A stretch of DNA of 64,000 nt, taken from assembly GCF_018780565.1 (NCBI RefSeq), contig NZ_JADMJN010000002.1, forward strand, positions 620,001-684,000, given 5' to 3'. The notes under the pieces are model-generated. The model did no database searches, was not told the origin of the DNA, and saw nothing but the letters and a program-made list of their open reading frames with translations. The translations under genes were made by a program, and so were the position numbers. Every line of letters starts with the position of its first letter. Positions within the stretch are counted from its first letter, which is position 1. Source of the stretch: Rhodoferax sp. Lineage in GTDB: Bacteria > Pseudomonadota > Gammaproteobacteria > Burkholderiales > Burkholderiaceae_C. Below are positions 7,266 to 16,011 of the stretch, piece after piece.

Positions 7266-8804
7266 TTATGCGCTGGTGTATGCGGCGCGCAACTCACGCT
7301 TGAGGACCTTGCCAATCGCACTGCGTGGCAATTCATCGAGATACTGCACGCTGCTCAGGCGTTGGGTCTTGCCAACTTGCTCATTCGCCCACGCCAGCAA
7401 CTCGGTCGCCGGCACCGATTTCCCCGGGTGAAGAACCACAAAGGCCACTGGCGTTTCACCCCATTGCACTGACGGGACACCGACCACTGCCGCTTCGAAT
7501 ACGGCGGGATGTTGGCGCAAAACCGCTTCCAGATCACTCGGGTAAACGTTGAAGCCCCCAGAGATCAACATGTCCTTTTTGCGGTCAAAAAGGGTCAGGA
7601 AACCGTCGGTGTCGAAACGGCCGATGTCACCCGTGCGGATAAATCGCTTGCCTTGCGGGTCAAACCACTCGGCCTCACGGGTTTTGTCCGGTTGGCGGTG
7701 GTAGCCAGTCATCATGCCCCCCGAGTTGCCCACAACCTCACCGGCTTCGCCAATACCGACTTCTACGCCGTTGTCGTCAATCAGGCGAATGTCATGCCCC
7801 TCAGCTGCCCGTCCCACTGTGTGCAATTTATCGGGATGGGCGTGGGCCTCCAGGATGCAGGTGCCACCGCCCTCCGTCATTCCGTAAAACTCCACCAGGG
7901 CCCCGGGCCATCGCTTGAGCACATCGGCTTTGATCGCGGCGCCGAAGGGGGCGCTGGTGGAGAACTTCACCTGGAAGCTGGACAGGTCAAACTGGTCAAA
8001 GTCAGGGTGCGACATCAGACGCTGGTACTGGACGGGGACCAGCATGGTGTGCGTGGCGTGGTGGGTTTGGGCCAATTTCAGGTAACCCAGTGCGTCGAAC
8101 TTGGGCATGAGCACCACCGTGCCGCCAAAACTGAGGGTTGGGAAAAAGACCACCAGCGTCGTGTTGGAGTAGAGAGGGGTGGACAGGATGGTGACAGTTT
8201 CCGATCCATAGTTGTAGGCCGCACCGCGCCGCACATGGGACCAGCGCATGCCGTGTGACTGCACGATGCCTTTGGGATCACCCGTCGTTCCTGACGAGTA
8301 GATGATGTTGAACGGCCATCCCGCCTGCACGACGACCGGTGACGGCTTTTGCCCGGCTTGGGCCAGCCAGCCCTCAAGGGGGCGACCCACCGAACTGCCA
8401 TCCAGCGCGATACGCGCTATGGCATCGGGACCGCAAGCTCCCAGCGACTCGGCACCCAGTGTGTCGGTAAATACCAGTCGAGCTTGCGCATCTGAGACCA
8501 TGCGTTGCAGGCTGCTTGCGCCCGAGCCCGGTGCAAGCGGTGCCACAACCACCCCGATGCGCAATGCCGCCAGGAAGACGGCGGCGTATTCAATCGACAT
8601 ACCCGCGCATATCGCGATGGCATCGCCCGCCTTAAAGCCGTCGCGCTGCAGTGCGCATGCAACTTGGTCCATCAAGGCATCCAGTCCCGCATAGTCAAGG
8701 CTGCGCTCGCCCTGCACCAGGGCGCGCTGGTGCGGTGAGTTGAGCGCGTGTTCGCGGATCAGGTCGGTGATGGTGCCAAATTCGGTGTCGAGTGGGTTGA
8801 TCAT
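7266..8804 (-). CDS. AMP-forming acyl-CoA synthetase/ligase (ANL superfamily)
   Basis: 512 aa. Adenylate-forming enzyme expected to activate a carboxylic acid to an acyl-CoA through an acyl-AMP. P-loop IIYSSGTTGDPKG, FYGMTEGGG (A5), TGDIGRFDTDGFL (A7-A8) and the hinge FDRKKDMLISGG are present, with the catalytic lysine near the C-terminus (SAIGKVLKRELR). It is divergent from the VOC gene and the promoter region between them carries the regulon operator, so it probably activates the substrate, or an intermediate, of the molybdenum hydroxylase pathway at 10353-15239. The acid substrate cannot be told; the protein lacks the long-chain-specific features of FadD. Confidence 0.9.
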   Translation of the reverse strand: MINPLDTEFGTITDLIREHALNSPHQRALVQGERSLDYAGLDALMDQVACALQRDGFKAGDAIAICAGMSIEYAAVFLAALRIGVVVAPLAPGSGASSLQRMVSDAQARLVFTDTLGAESLGACGPDAIARIALDGSSVGRPLEGWLAQAGQKPSPVVVQAGWPFNIIYSSGTTGDPKGIVQSHGMRWSHVRRGAAYNYGSETVTILSTPLYSNTTLVVFFPTLSFGGTVVLMPKFDALGYLKLAQTHHATHTMLVPVQYQRLMSHPDFDQFDLSSFQVKFSTSAPFGAAIKADVLKRWPGALVEFYGMTEGGGTCILEAHAHPDKLHTVGRAAEGHDIRLIDDNGVEVGIGEAGEVVGNSGGMMTGYHRQPDKTREAEWFDPQGKRFIRTGDIGRFDTDGFLTLFDRKKDMLISGGFNVYPSDLEAVLRQHPAVFEAAVVGVPSVQWGETPVAFVVLHPGKSVPATELLAWANEQVGKTQRLSSVQYLDELPRSAIGKVLKRELRAAYTSA

Positions 8805-8895
8805 GGGATGGAATGGGTTGCTAAGAATTTGAACAACATCCTACCGAGCATTTGGGTGCCTGTGTGTCGCCATGGTGCATCCGTTATTTGCTTGC

Positions 8896-8933
8896 CTTAT
8901 ACTATTGACCGTGTGGTAAACAAGTATTGCAAT
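8896..8933. promoter_or_regulatory. Divergent promoter region with TetR operator copy A
   Basis: ATTGACC-GTGT-GGTAAAC at 8904-8921 is an imperfect inverted repeat shared with 10243-10260 and 20043-20060. On the minus strand TTGTTT (8923-8918), 16 nt, TATAAG (8901-8896) makes a plausible sigma70 promoter for the ligase with the operator in its spacer. On the plus strand TTGACC (8905-8910), 17 nt, TGCAAT (8928-8933) could serve the VOC gene. Binding by the TetR protein at 9444 is inferred. Confidence 0.7.
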
Positions 8934-8957
8934 CAACACCAGAAAGCTGGGAATATC

Positions 8958-9437
8958 ATGCCAATCGAAAGTCTGGACCATTACTCGGTTCGCACCGCCA
9001 ACGTTGATCGAGCGGTCATGTTCTACGAGCGTACACTGGGTTTTCGACGCGGAGCCCGACCGGCGTTCAATTTCCCTGGTGCCTGGTTGTACCGCGTTGC
9101 AGCGGACGGCGAAATCACGGGGGGCAGCGTCGTGCATATCGTCGGCATCGATCCCAATGACAGTGCCGGACTAAGCGACTACCTCGGAGAGAAGCCCGCT
9201 TCACAGGCCGTGGGAAGCGGCGCGCTGGATCATATTGCGTTCGTGGCTTGCGACATCACTGCCATGTACACCGAAATGAGACGGCAAAAGATCGACTTCA
9301 GGGAGCGCAAGGTTCCCAATATGGCGCTGCACCAGATCTTCATTGAAGACCCCGACGGTGTCACGATTGAGTTGAACTACGCCCATCCGGATGACCTTGC
9401 CGCGGGGCAACTCCATCTGGCATGCACGCCGGCCTGA
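8958..9437 (+). CDS. VOC-family (glyoxalase/dioxygenase fold) protein
   Basis: 159 aa from ATG 8958, chosen because MPIESLDHYSVRT is the natural beginning of a VOC domain and it lies just behind the promoter region; the open frame extends further upstream over the operator. Two beta-alpha-beta-beta-beta modules are suggested by LDHYSVRTANVDRAVMFYE and LDHIAFVACDITAM, ending with FIEDPDGVTIELNY, the usual metal-ligand glutamate region. Likely metal ligands are the His in LDHYS, the His in LDHIA and the Glu in IELNY. It might be an extradiol-dioxygenase-like ring opener, an isomerase or a glyoxalase-type enzyme; the sequence does not decide. Confidence 0.82.
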   Translation: MPIESLDHYSVRTANVDRAVMFYERTLGFRRGARPAFNFPGAWLYRVAADGEITGGSVVHIVGIDPNDSAGLSDYLGEKPASQAVGSGALDHIAFVACDITAMYTEMRRQKIDFRERKVPNMALHQIFIEDPDGVTIELNYAHPDDLAAGQLHLACTPA

Positions 9438-9443
9438 CGGCGA

Positions 9444-10121
9444 TCAGCGGGTCCGTTTGCCAAAAAGAACGTCGGCAGAGGCGATGAAGGACTGGACACG
9501 ATCAATCACGATTTGATTGAGGTCTGTCGGTCCGGGTTGGTTATACACCCACTGTCGAATGCCGATGTAGAAAATGCCCCCGTGAAGACCCCACATGAAT
9601 TCATATTCCCGCTCGCTCACGGGCCCCTTTTCCGGCAGACCGAGATGGCGACGGGTTTCACGCAGGATGCGGGGGAAAAGCTTCTTCTTCAACAAGCCCA
9701 GGTACTGCTCCGGAATGGAGCCATCCGCCAACCCCGAAAAAACAAAAATCCTGACCCATTCCGGCGTCAGGATGGTCGCCGCGTAATCCAGATAGAAGCG
9801 TGTCAGCTTTTCTTCCAATCCTGCCGACGCGTCGTCCAGCCAGTCCTCCCATTCCTGTTTCCAGCGGCCAAGGTAGACCTCCTGGTACACCCGCTCGATA
9901 AGCGCTTGCTTGGTTGGAAAGTAGTGGTACAGCAGGGGATGCGTGATGCCAATTTCCTTGGCCAGGTCGCGTGTTTGTCCTTCAAGGCCCCGCTCGGAAA
10001 AAAATTTGATGGCCCCAGCCAATATTTGTTGCTCCCGCTCGGCCGTGCTGAATCGTTGTCGCGTTTTCACCGGTTTTGCTGATGTCGTGGCGACCGATGC
10101 TTTCGTATTTCTGGTTGACAT
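9444..10121 (-). CDS. TetR/AcrR-family transcriptional regulator of the catabolic locus
   Basis: 225 aa. N-terminal helix-turn-helix: FSTAEREQQILAGAIKFFSE, then RDLAKEIGITHPLLYHYFPTK, a classical TetR DNA-binding domain, followed by a helical ligand-binding domain. It has a basic, low-complexity N-terminal extension of about 25 residues. It is divergent from the coxG-like gene, with an operator copy between them, and the same repeat lies before the ligase/VOC pair and before the LIV transporter. It most likely represses all three units and is relieved by a pathway metabolite, possibly an acyl-CoA. Confidence 0.9.
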   Translation of the reverse strand: MSTRNTKASVATTSAKPVKTRQRFSTAEREQQILAGAIKFFSERGLEGQTRDLAKEIGITHPLLYHYFPTKQALIERVYQEVYLGRWKQEWEDWLDDASAGLEEKLTRFYLDYAATILTPEWVRIFVFSGLADGSIPEQYLGLLKKKLFPRILRETRRHLGLPEKGPVSEREYEFMWGLHGGIFYIGIRQWVYNQPGPTDLNQIVIDRVQSFIASADVLFGKRTR

Positions 10122-10234
10122 GGGGGTTTGGGGTGACGCTTTGCAGGAGCGCCTGAAAGACGAAGAGTGGGGTTTGGCGCTATCGCATCATGTTACCGCA
10201 GCCTGGAAATTTTCTATGCCTACACACGAAATAT

Positions 10235-10263
10235 TTGACTTAATTGACCAACGGGTAAATAAT
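10235..10263 (+). promoter_or_regulatory. Promoter of the molybdenum hydroxylase operon with TetR operator copy B
   Basis: TTGACT (10235-10240), 17 nt, AATAAT (10258-10263) is a near-consensus sigma70 promoter pointing toward the coxG-like gene, with about 90 nt of leader. The inverted repeat ATTGACC-AACG-GGTAAAT (10243-10260) fills the spacer. Over 22 nt (10243-10264) it matches copy C with one mismatch. Repressor binding here would block RNA polymerase and would also allow tetR autoregulation. Confidence 0.75.
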
Positions 10264-10352
10264 GATGCATGCGCCTGTAAATGTGAGTGCCAGACCCGAT
10301 GGCATCCAGTTCGGCAAATCGGCATGAAGTTATCTGAAATAGGAAAAAAACC

Positions 10353-10985
10353 ATGGAACTGAATGGAGAGCAAATTGTTCGTGCACCTCGTCAACAGGTA
10401 TGGGACGCACTGAATGACCCGGCCATCCTGTCGCGCTGCATCCCCGGTTGCGAGGAAGTCAAAAAGGTTTCCGACACGGAGACCCACACCCGGGTCGCGA
10501 TGAAAATCGGGCCTGTGCGAGCACGGTTCGCAGGCAAGATATTCATGACCGACGTCACCGTGCCATCCAGTTGCACTTTGACATTCGAGGGGTCTGGTGG
10601 CGCTGCCGGCTTTGCCAAGGGGCGCTCAGGGGTGGTGTTGACCGATGAGGGATCAGGCACAAAACTGAGCTATTCGGTGGAGGCCTCAGTCGGTGGAAAG
10701 TTGGGCCAGATCGGCGGTCGCCTTATTGACTCCTCTGCGAAAAAGATGGCCGACGAGTTTTTTGCCGCCTTTGACAGTGCCCTCACGGGTGGAACCCTCG
10801 AAGCGGGTGCTACTGCGGCTGTGCCCGCAGGAGCGGTGTATCCAATCTCCGTGGGACCGGCTTTGACTGGCGCGCCCGGCAGCAATCAAGCTTTCCCGGG
10901 TGGCTTTGCGCCGGAGTTGTACCGTGCGTTCTGGTTCAGCTTTGGTGCTGCATTTGCCTTGCTGCTGAGCCATTGGCTGCGCTAG
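10353..10985 (+). CDS. CoxG-like SRPBCC protein with C-terminal membrane anchor
   Basis: 210 aa. MELNGEQIVRAPRQQVWDALNDPAILSRC is the typical beginning of CoxG/START-like proteins, and ends about residue 145. After a linker rich in Ala/Gly/Pro, the C-terminus (FWFSFGAAFALLLSHWL) is a single hydrophobic segment, as in CoxG proteins thought to recruit the hydroxylase to the membrane. First gene of a five-gene operon with FAD, iron-sulfur and molybdenum subunits. Also called carbon monoxide dehydrogenase subunit G, but CO oxidation is not implied here. Confidence 0.86.
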   Translation: MELNGEQIVRAPRQQVWDALNDPAILSRCIPGCEEVKKVSDTETHTRVAMKIGPVRARFAGKIFMTDVTVPSSCTLTFEGSGGAAGFAKGRSGVVLTDEGSGTKLSYSVEASVGGKLGQIGGRLIDSSAKKMADEFFAAFDSALTGGTLEAGATAAVPAGAVYPISVGPALTGAPGSNQAFPGGFAPELYRAFWFSFGAAFALLLSHWLR

Positions 10986-11049
10986 CAGGAATAGCCGAGC
11001 CACGCGGCTTACTGACCAACCCTCGCGATAACGGAACCATGGAGCGATC

Positions 11050-11904
11050 TTGAAAGCCCCTTCATTTGACTATGTGAAACCAAGCACGCTGAGCGAGGTC
11101 TTCTCCCTGCTGCAGGAGCATGGAGATACCGCCAGGATCATTGCGGGTGGGCAAACCCTGCTCGCAACTCTGAACATGCGTTTGTCCGAGCCCAAGCTGC
11201 TGATTGACATCAACGGCGTGCGTGGTCTGAGTGGGATCTCGGTGCAAGAGAACTGCGTGCGAATCGGTGCGATGACGCGTCACAGCGAAATTGAGGAGTC
11301 GCATCTCATTGCAGCGCATATGCCGCTGTTGGCGATGACGGCGCCGCACGTCGCACACAAGGCCATTCGAAACAAAGGTACGCTGGGTGGGTCGATTGCA
11401 TTCGCGGATCCTGCTGCAGAGTGGCCTTGCTGCGCCGTGGCATTGGATGCGGTCATTGTCATGGCCAGCCAGCGCGGTTTGCGCCGTGTGAACGCCGGCG
11501 ACTTCTTTCAGGACTTGTATACGACCGACATGGCCTCTGATGAGTTGATCGTGGCATGTGAATTCCCGTTGCAGCCGTCGACGACCGTGTGTGCCTTTGA
11601 GGAGCTCGCGCGTCGTCATGGCGACTATGCCATCGTTGGGTTGGCTGCTGTGGCCCAGGCTTCGGGCAAGACCTTGAGCAACCTGAGACTGGTATTTTTG
11701 GGCGCCGGAAATATTCCCGTCCGTGCCAGAGCGGTGGAGCGCGCGCTGGAGGGCCAGCCGCTTGGTCCGGAACTGCTGGTTGCAGCCCGAAAAGCCCTTG
11801 CGGGTGAACTGGCACCTGCTGCCGACCTCTACAACTCAGCAGAGATGAAACTGCACCTGGCCAATGTTCTGTTGAACAGGACCCTTGCGAAGCTGACAGC
11901 ATGA
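11050..11904 (+). CDS. FAD-binding medium subunit of a xanthine-oxidase-family hydroxylase (CoxM-like)
   Basis: 284 aa starting with TTG (LKAPSFDYVKP), as no nearer ATG fits. FAD-domain motifs are AGGQTLLATLNMRL and the second flavin site NKGTLGGSIAFADPAAEWP (TxGGS variant), then a C-terminal CO-dehydrogenase flavoprotein domain. It passes electrons from the iron-sulfur subunit to an acceptor. The next gene begins 30 nt downstream. Subunit order medium-small-large is that of many bacterial molybdenum hydroxylases. Confidence 0.92.
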   Translation: MKAPSFDYVKPSTLSEVFSLLQEHGDTARIIAGGQTLLATLNMRLSEPKLLIDINGVRGLSGISVQENCVRIGAMTRHSEIEESHLIAAHMPLLAMTAPHVAHKAIRNKGTLGGSIAFADPAAEWPCCAVALDAVIVMASQRGLRRVNAGDFFQDLYTTDMASDELIVACEFPLQPSTTVCAFEELARRHGDYAIVGLAAVAQASGKTLSNLRLVFLGAGNIPVRARAVERALEGQPLGPELLVAARKALAGELAPAADLYNSAEMKLHLANVLLNRTLAKLTA

Positions 11905-11934
11905 ACAGGCACTTCGCAGCTTTTGGAGATACCC

Positions 11935-12426
11935 ATGGTTGAAAAAAAACAGGTCACCATTTGCGTCAACGGGACGGACCAGACGCGACACGTTGAACCC
12001 CGTACACACCTGATCGACTTTATTCGCGATGAACTTGGCCTCAAGAGCGCCCGTACAGCTTGCGAGCACGGTGTCTGTGGCGCATGTACGGTCCGTCTGG
12101 ATGGCGATATTGTGCGAGGCTGTCTGGTATTGGCGGTCCAGGCCGACGGGCAGGATGTGGAGACTATCGACGGTGCCAGCGACCGGGGCGATCTGACCGA
12201 CTTGCAGGCGGCCTTTCATGCCCACAACGCCTTGCAGTGCGGCTTTTGCACGTCCGGCATGTTGCTGACGGCCTCCTCTTTGCTGGCAGAAAAGCCGCAG
12301 GCGACCCGTGACGAGGTGCGGGAATACATGTCGGGCAACTACTGTCGTTGCACCGGCTATCAGTCGATCGTTGACGCCGTCTGCGAGGTGCTTGAAGCCC
12401 GTCGCCAGTCCGTACCACAAGAATAA
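11935..12426 (+). CDS. [2Fe-2S] small subunit of a xanthine-oxidase-family hydroxylase (CoxS-like)
   Basis: 163 aa from ATG 11935, preceded by TTGGAGA; an in-frame TTG four codons upstream is less likely. Two iron-sulfur clusters: plant-ferredoxin type with C43, C48, C51 and C63 (CEHGVCGAC...C), and the C-terminal helical type with C102, C105, C137 and C139 (CGFC...CRC). All eight ligands are present, so the subunit looks intact. It links the molybdenum centre to FAD. Confidence 0.95.
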   Translation: MVEKKQVTICVNGTDQTRHVEPRTHLIDFIRDELGLKSARTACEHGVCGACTVRLDGDIVRGCLVLAVQADGQDVETIDGASDRGDLTDLQAAFHAHNALQCGFCTSGMLLTASSLLAEKPQATRDEVREYMSGNYCRCTGYQSIVDAVCEVLEARRQSVPQE

Positions 12427-12437
12427 GGATCGGGAAA

Positions 12438-14837
12438 ATGGGAACTGTTTCAGACCAGGGAATCGCCAAGCTGAGCAATGATTCCGATGCGCATAGCGCC
12501 TACATTGGTGCGCGAGTGTCACGCCCGAACGCCAAACGGCATCTCGAAGGACGTGGTACTTATGTGGATGACATTGTGCTGGCCCGACTGGCGCATGTGG
12601 TCTACCTGCGCAGCCCCATGGCACATGCACGCATAGGCAAGATCGACGCGGAAGTCGCCCGTGGCATGCCCGGGGTGATTGCGGTGGTCGATGGCAAGAA
12701 GATTGCCGAGGTGTGCAGCCCGTGGGTCGCGACCCTGACCCATCTGGTTGGAATGAAATCCGCCACACAATATCCGCTGGCCATGGAGCGGGTGTGCTGG
12801 CAGGGCGAGCCGGTTCTGGCGGTTGTTGCGGAGTCGCGACAGCAGGCAGAAGACGCGCTGCAGGCCATTTCCGTTGACTGGCAGCCACTGCCGGTCGTCG
12901 CAAACATGGAGACGGCACTGGATGCCCGGACGCCGGTGATTCATCCGGAGCTGGGCGACAACCTTTGCTTCAGCAAGACAATCGATACCGGCGCGGTCGA
13001 TGAGGCGTTCGCCAACGCTGACTGTGTGGTTGAAGAGACCTATCGATTTGGCCGGCACACCGGCGTGACCATGGAAACGCGATCCGTGTTGGCCGACTTC
13101 AATCCGGCAGAGCAGAAGTTGACCGTCTACCAGTCGCACCAGGCGCCGCACATGATGCAGGATCTGTACGCCCGGCATTTTTCATTGCCGGAAAGTGCCG
13201 TACGTGTCATCTGCAAGGACGTCGGTGGTTCGTTTGGCATCAAGGTTCATTCCTATCCAGATGACTTTGCTACGGTAGCCTTGTCCATCATCCTGAAGCG
13301 GCCAGTCAAGTTCGTTGCGGACAGACTGGAGTCTTTTGTCAGCGATATTCATGCACGCGAGCACCTCGTACGGGCGCGATTGGCCGCCAACATGGATGGG
13401 GAGATTCTTGCGTTTGAGATTGATGACTTGACCGGGGTAGGGCCCTACTCGGTGTATCCGCGCACCAGTGCCATTGAAGGCAATCAGGTTCTGAACATCA
13501 CTGGCGGCCCCTACAGGCACAAGGAATACCGGGGCCATCTGAAAGTGGTTCTGCAAAACAAGGCTCCTACCAGCCAATACCGTGGCGTAGGGCATCCGAT
13601 TGCCTGCGCCGTCACGGAGGGCATTGTGGAACTCGCTGCGCAGAGGCTCGGCATCGATTCGCTCCAGATGCGCAAGCTCAACGTGATGCGCGATGATGCT
13701 TACCCCTGCACCGGTGCCTCCGGAATCAAGCTGGAGAAGCTGTCGCACGAGCAATGCCTGGCTCAGCTGGAGCAGATGATGGACTATCCCGCCTTGCGTC
13801 GCGAGCAGCAGGCTCTGCTGAGCAAGGGCATTTACCGTGGTATCGGTCTGGCCGTACTGGTGGAGCTAACCAATCCCGGTGCTGCATTTTATGGAGTGGG
13901 CGGTGCGCGCATTGCGGCCCAGGATGGCGCCACAGTTCGACTTGATCCCACGGGTGTCGTCACCTGCCTGGTCGGCGTCGGTGAACAAGGGCAGGGTACA
14001 GAGACCATTTTTGCGCAAATTACTGCCGACGCCGTTGGCGTGCCCATGAGTCGCGTCAAGGTCATCACGGGTGACACCGAGGTGACGCCCTATGGGGGTG
14101 GGACCTGGGCTTCACGTGGTGCGGGTATCGGTGGTGAAGCTGTGCTGCAGGCCGGTAGGGCCTTGCGGGAAAATCTGCGCAAGATGGCGTCCATCGTTCT
14201 GGACAAGGAATTGACGCAAATTGACATCCGTGACGGCCATGTGGTGGAGGTGCAAACCGGTGATGCGTTGATAGACGTGTCTGAGTTGGGTCGGATTGCC
14301 TACTTTCGACCCGACACCTTGCCCGCCGGGGCGTTGCCTGAACTGGTGGTGACGCGGACTTATGCGCAGCGCGAATTGCCATTCGTTTTCACCAATGGCG
14401 TGCAGGCCTCGTATGTTGAGGTCGACATCGAAACTGGATTCGTCAAGTTGCTCAAGCACTGGGCGGTGGAGGATTGCGGCCGCATCATCAATCCCTTGCT
14501 GGTTGACGAGCAAATGCGTGGTGCCATCGTGCAGGGGATTGGTGGTGCCTTGCTGGAAGAATGTTTGTATGACGACAGTGCCTTGCTGCGCAATGGCAGC
14601 ATGGCGGACTACCTGGTGCCCATGGCGTCCGAAATGCCGGATATCGAGATTGGCCATGTGCAAACACCAACGAAGACTTCAGAGCTGGGCGCCAAAGGTG
14701 CCGGTGAAGCGGGTACTGCGGGTGCACCGGCGGCCGTCATGAATGCCATCAATGACGCACTTCGCCCCTTCAAAGCGCGGGTAACGGCTCAGCCGATTAC
14801 GCCGGAAAAAATTCTACGTGCGATTGGCACAATCTAA
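12438..14837 (+). CDS. Molybdopterin-binding large subunit of a xanthine-oxidase-family hydroxylase
   Basis: 799 aa. Contains the aldehyde oxidase/xanthine dehydrogenase a/b hammerhead domain (HLEGRGTYVDDI) and the molybdopterin domains (DVGGSFGIK, GVGEQGQGTETI, GTWASRGAG). The catalytic glutamate is Glu757 in KGAGEAGT. The active-site loop reads QYRGVGHP (380-387), not the AYxCSFR of CO-oxidising CoxL nor the AYRGAGR of form II, so a CO dehydrogenase role is not supported. It probably hydroxylates an aromatic or heterocyclic carbon, or oxidises an aldehyde, with water as oxygen source. Substrate unknown. Confidence 0.92.
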   Translation: MGTVSDQGIAKLSNDSDAHSAYIGARVSRPNAKRHLEGRGTYVDDIVLARLAHVVYLRSPMAHARIGKIDAEVARGMPGVIAVVDGKKIAEVCSPWVATLTHLVGMKSATQYPLAMERVCWQGEPVLAVVAESRQQAEDALQAISVDWQPLPVVANMETALDARTPVIHPELGDNLCFSKTIDTGAVDEAFANADCVVEETYRFGRHTGVTMETRSVLADFNPAEQKLTVYQSHQAPHMMQDLYARHFSLPESAVRVICKDVGGSFGIKVHSYPDDFATVALSIILKRPVKFVADRLESFVSDIHAREHLVRARLAANMDGEILAFEIDDLTGVGPYSVYPRTSAIEGNQVLNITGGPYRHKEYRGHLKVVLQNKAPTSQYRGVGHPIACAVTEGIVELAAQRLGIDSLQMRKLNVMRDDAYPCTGASGIKLEKLSHEQCLAQLEQMMDYPALRREQQALLSKGIYRGIGLAVLVELTNPGAAFYGVGGARIAAQDGATVRLDPTGVVTCLVGVGEQGQGTETIFAQITADAVGVPMSRVKVITGDTEVTPYGGGTWASRGAGIGGEAVLQAGRALRENLRKMASIVLDKELTQIDIRDGHVVEVQTGDALIDVSELGRIAYFRPDTLPAGALPELVVTRTYAQRELPFVFTNGVQASYVEVDIETGFVKLLKHWAVEDCGRIINPLLVDEQMRGAIVQGIGGALLEECLYDDSALLRNGSMADYLVPMASEMPDIEIGHVQTPTKTSELGAKGAGEAGTAGAPAAVMNAINDALRPFKARVTAQPITPEKILRAIGTI

Positions 14838-14849
14838 ACAGGAGAAAAA

Positions 14850-15239
14850 ATGCCATTGGTAAAAATTGATCTTCACGCTGGCAAGGATGCTGAATTTCAT
14901 CGAAAGCTAAGCGATGCCGTACACGACGCGATGGTTGCCACCATTGGTGTGCCAGTGGCTGACAAGTTTCAGATCATCACGGAGCACAATGTCGGGGATT
15001 TGGTATTTCCGCCGCTGTATCTGGAGATTGCGCATGAGACAGACATCATTTTCATCCAGATCCATCTCAATGCCGGACGCACGGTTGAACTGAAACAAGC
15101 GCTCTACAAGGCCATGGCATCCGGCATAGCTGAGGCTGTCGGGTTCAACCCCAAGGATCTGATCATCAACCTGGTGGAAGTGCGCAAGGAAGACTGGTCC
15201 TTTGGCAACGGCATTGCGCAATACGTCCCTGCGCCCTAG
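14850..15239 (+). CDS. Tautomerase-superfamily protein (4-oxalocrotonate tautomerase/MIF fold)
   Basis: 129 aa with Pro2 after the initiator Met, the catalytic N-terminal proline of the superfamily once Met is removed. About twice the length of a 4-OT monomer, with two similar halves (KIDLHAGKDAEFHRKLSDAVHDAM and IQIHLNAGRTVELKQALYKAM), so it is a fused two-module tautomerase. Last gene of the hydroxylase operon, 13 nt behind the large subunit, followed by a strong terminator. It may convert a keto/enol product of the hydroxylase. Confidence 0.88.
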   Translation: MPLVKIDLHAGKDAEFHRKLSDAVHDAMVATIGVPVADKFQIITEHNVGDLVFPPLYLEIAHETDIIFIQIHLNAGRTVELKQALYKAMASGIAEAVGFNPKDLIINLVEVRKEDWSFGNGIAQYVPAP

Positions 15240-15246
15240 ATCGGGG

Positions 15247-15272
15247 CAGACCCTGCCTGCCGGCAGGGTCTG
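15247..15272. terminator. Strong hairpin between convergent operons
   Basis: CAGACCCTGCC (15247-15257) and GGCAGGGTCTG (15262-15272) form a perfect 11-bp stem with a 4-nt loop, followed on the + strand by a T-rich stretch without a long T run. It lies between the stop codons of the tautomerase (+) and livF (-) and can serve both. Confidence 0.75.
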
Positions 15273-15288
15273 AGCTTGTTTGTGCCGT

Positions 15289-16011
15289 TCAGACCGAGCA
15301 GTAACGCTCTTGAATGGCCGCATCGTTCAGCAAGTCTTTGGCCGGCGCTTCGTGAACGATCTCGCCCTGATCCATGATGTAGGCCCGGTCCGAAATGCTG
15401 AGTGCATGTTCGACACTTTGCTCCACCAGTAAAATCGTCACGCCCTGTTTTTTGAGCACCTCGAAGTACTCAAACATCTCATCCACCAGCTTGGGCATAA
15501 TGCCTTCGCTCGGCTCATCCAGCATAATCATTTGGGGCCGTGCTGCCATGGCCCGGGCGATGGCCAGCATCTGCTGTTCTCCTCCTGACATCGTGACGGC
15601 TTCCTGAGTCAGCCGTTCTTTGAGGCGTGGGAATGTTTCCGCAATTTCTTCAACGACTTCTTTGGTTCGCTTGCGACCTTCCGGTGAAGCCATCACGCCG
15701 AGTTCGATGTTCTCCATGACGCTCAAGCCCGGTACGATTCGTCGTTCTTCGAAGACAAAAGCCAGGCCGTGCTGAAAGCGCTCGTGGGCCTGCTTCTCAA
15801 GCAGACTGACGCCATTGAACTCGACATGACCCGTGGTCCGGTCCAACAGCCCCATGATGCTTTTCATGGAAGTCGTCTTGCCGGCACCGTTGCGACCGAT
15901 CAGTGAGACGACCTCCCCAGGCATCACGTGGAAGCTGACGCCTTGCAGAATATGGCTTCGGCCATACCACGCGTTGAGTTCTTCAACCGCCAAAATTGGT
16001 TTGCGTTCCAT
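15289..16011 (-). CDS. LIV-type ABC transporter ATP-binding protein, LivF family
   Basis: 240 aa. Walker A GRNGAGKT, VFEERRIVPGLSVMENI, signature MSGGEQQMLAIARAM and Walker B IMLDEPSEGIMP are all present. Last gene of the minus-strand unit binding protein-livH-livM-livG-livF, overlapping livG by one base. With the TetR operator in front of the unit, it probably imports the substrate of the molybdenum hydroxylase pathway. Confidence 0.92.
   Translation of the reverse strand: MERKPILAVEELNAWYGRSHILQGVSFHVMPGEVVSLIGRNGAGKTTSMKSIMGLLDRTTGHVEFNGVSLLEKQAHERFQHGLAFVFEERRIVPGLSVMENIELGVMASPEGRKRTKEVVEEIAETFPRLKERLTQEAVTMSGGEQQMLAIARAMAARPQMIMLDEPSEGIMPKLVDEMFEYFEVLKKQGVTILLVEQSVEHALSISDRAYIMDQGEIVHEAPAKDLLNDAAIQERYCSV

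Noticed and set aside
7252..8804. Genomic island inserted at selC
   Set aside because: No integrase, repeat of the tRNA end or change in gene character is seen beside selC.
10353..14837. Carbon monoxide dehydrogenase operon (coxGMSL)
   Set aside because: Subunits match the xanthine-oxidase family, but the large-subunit loop is QYRGVGHP and lacks the CO-specific sequence; kept as a hydroxylase of unknown substrate.
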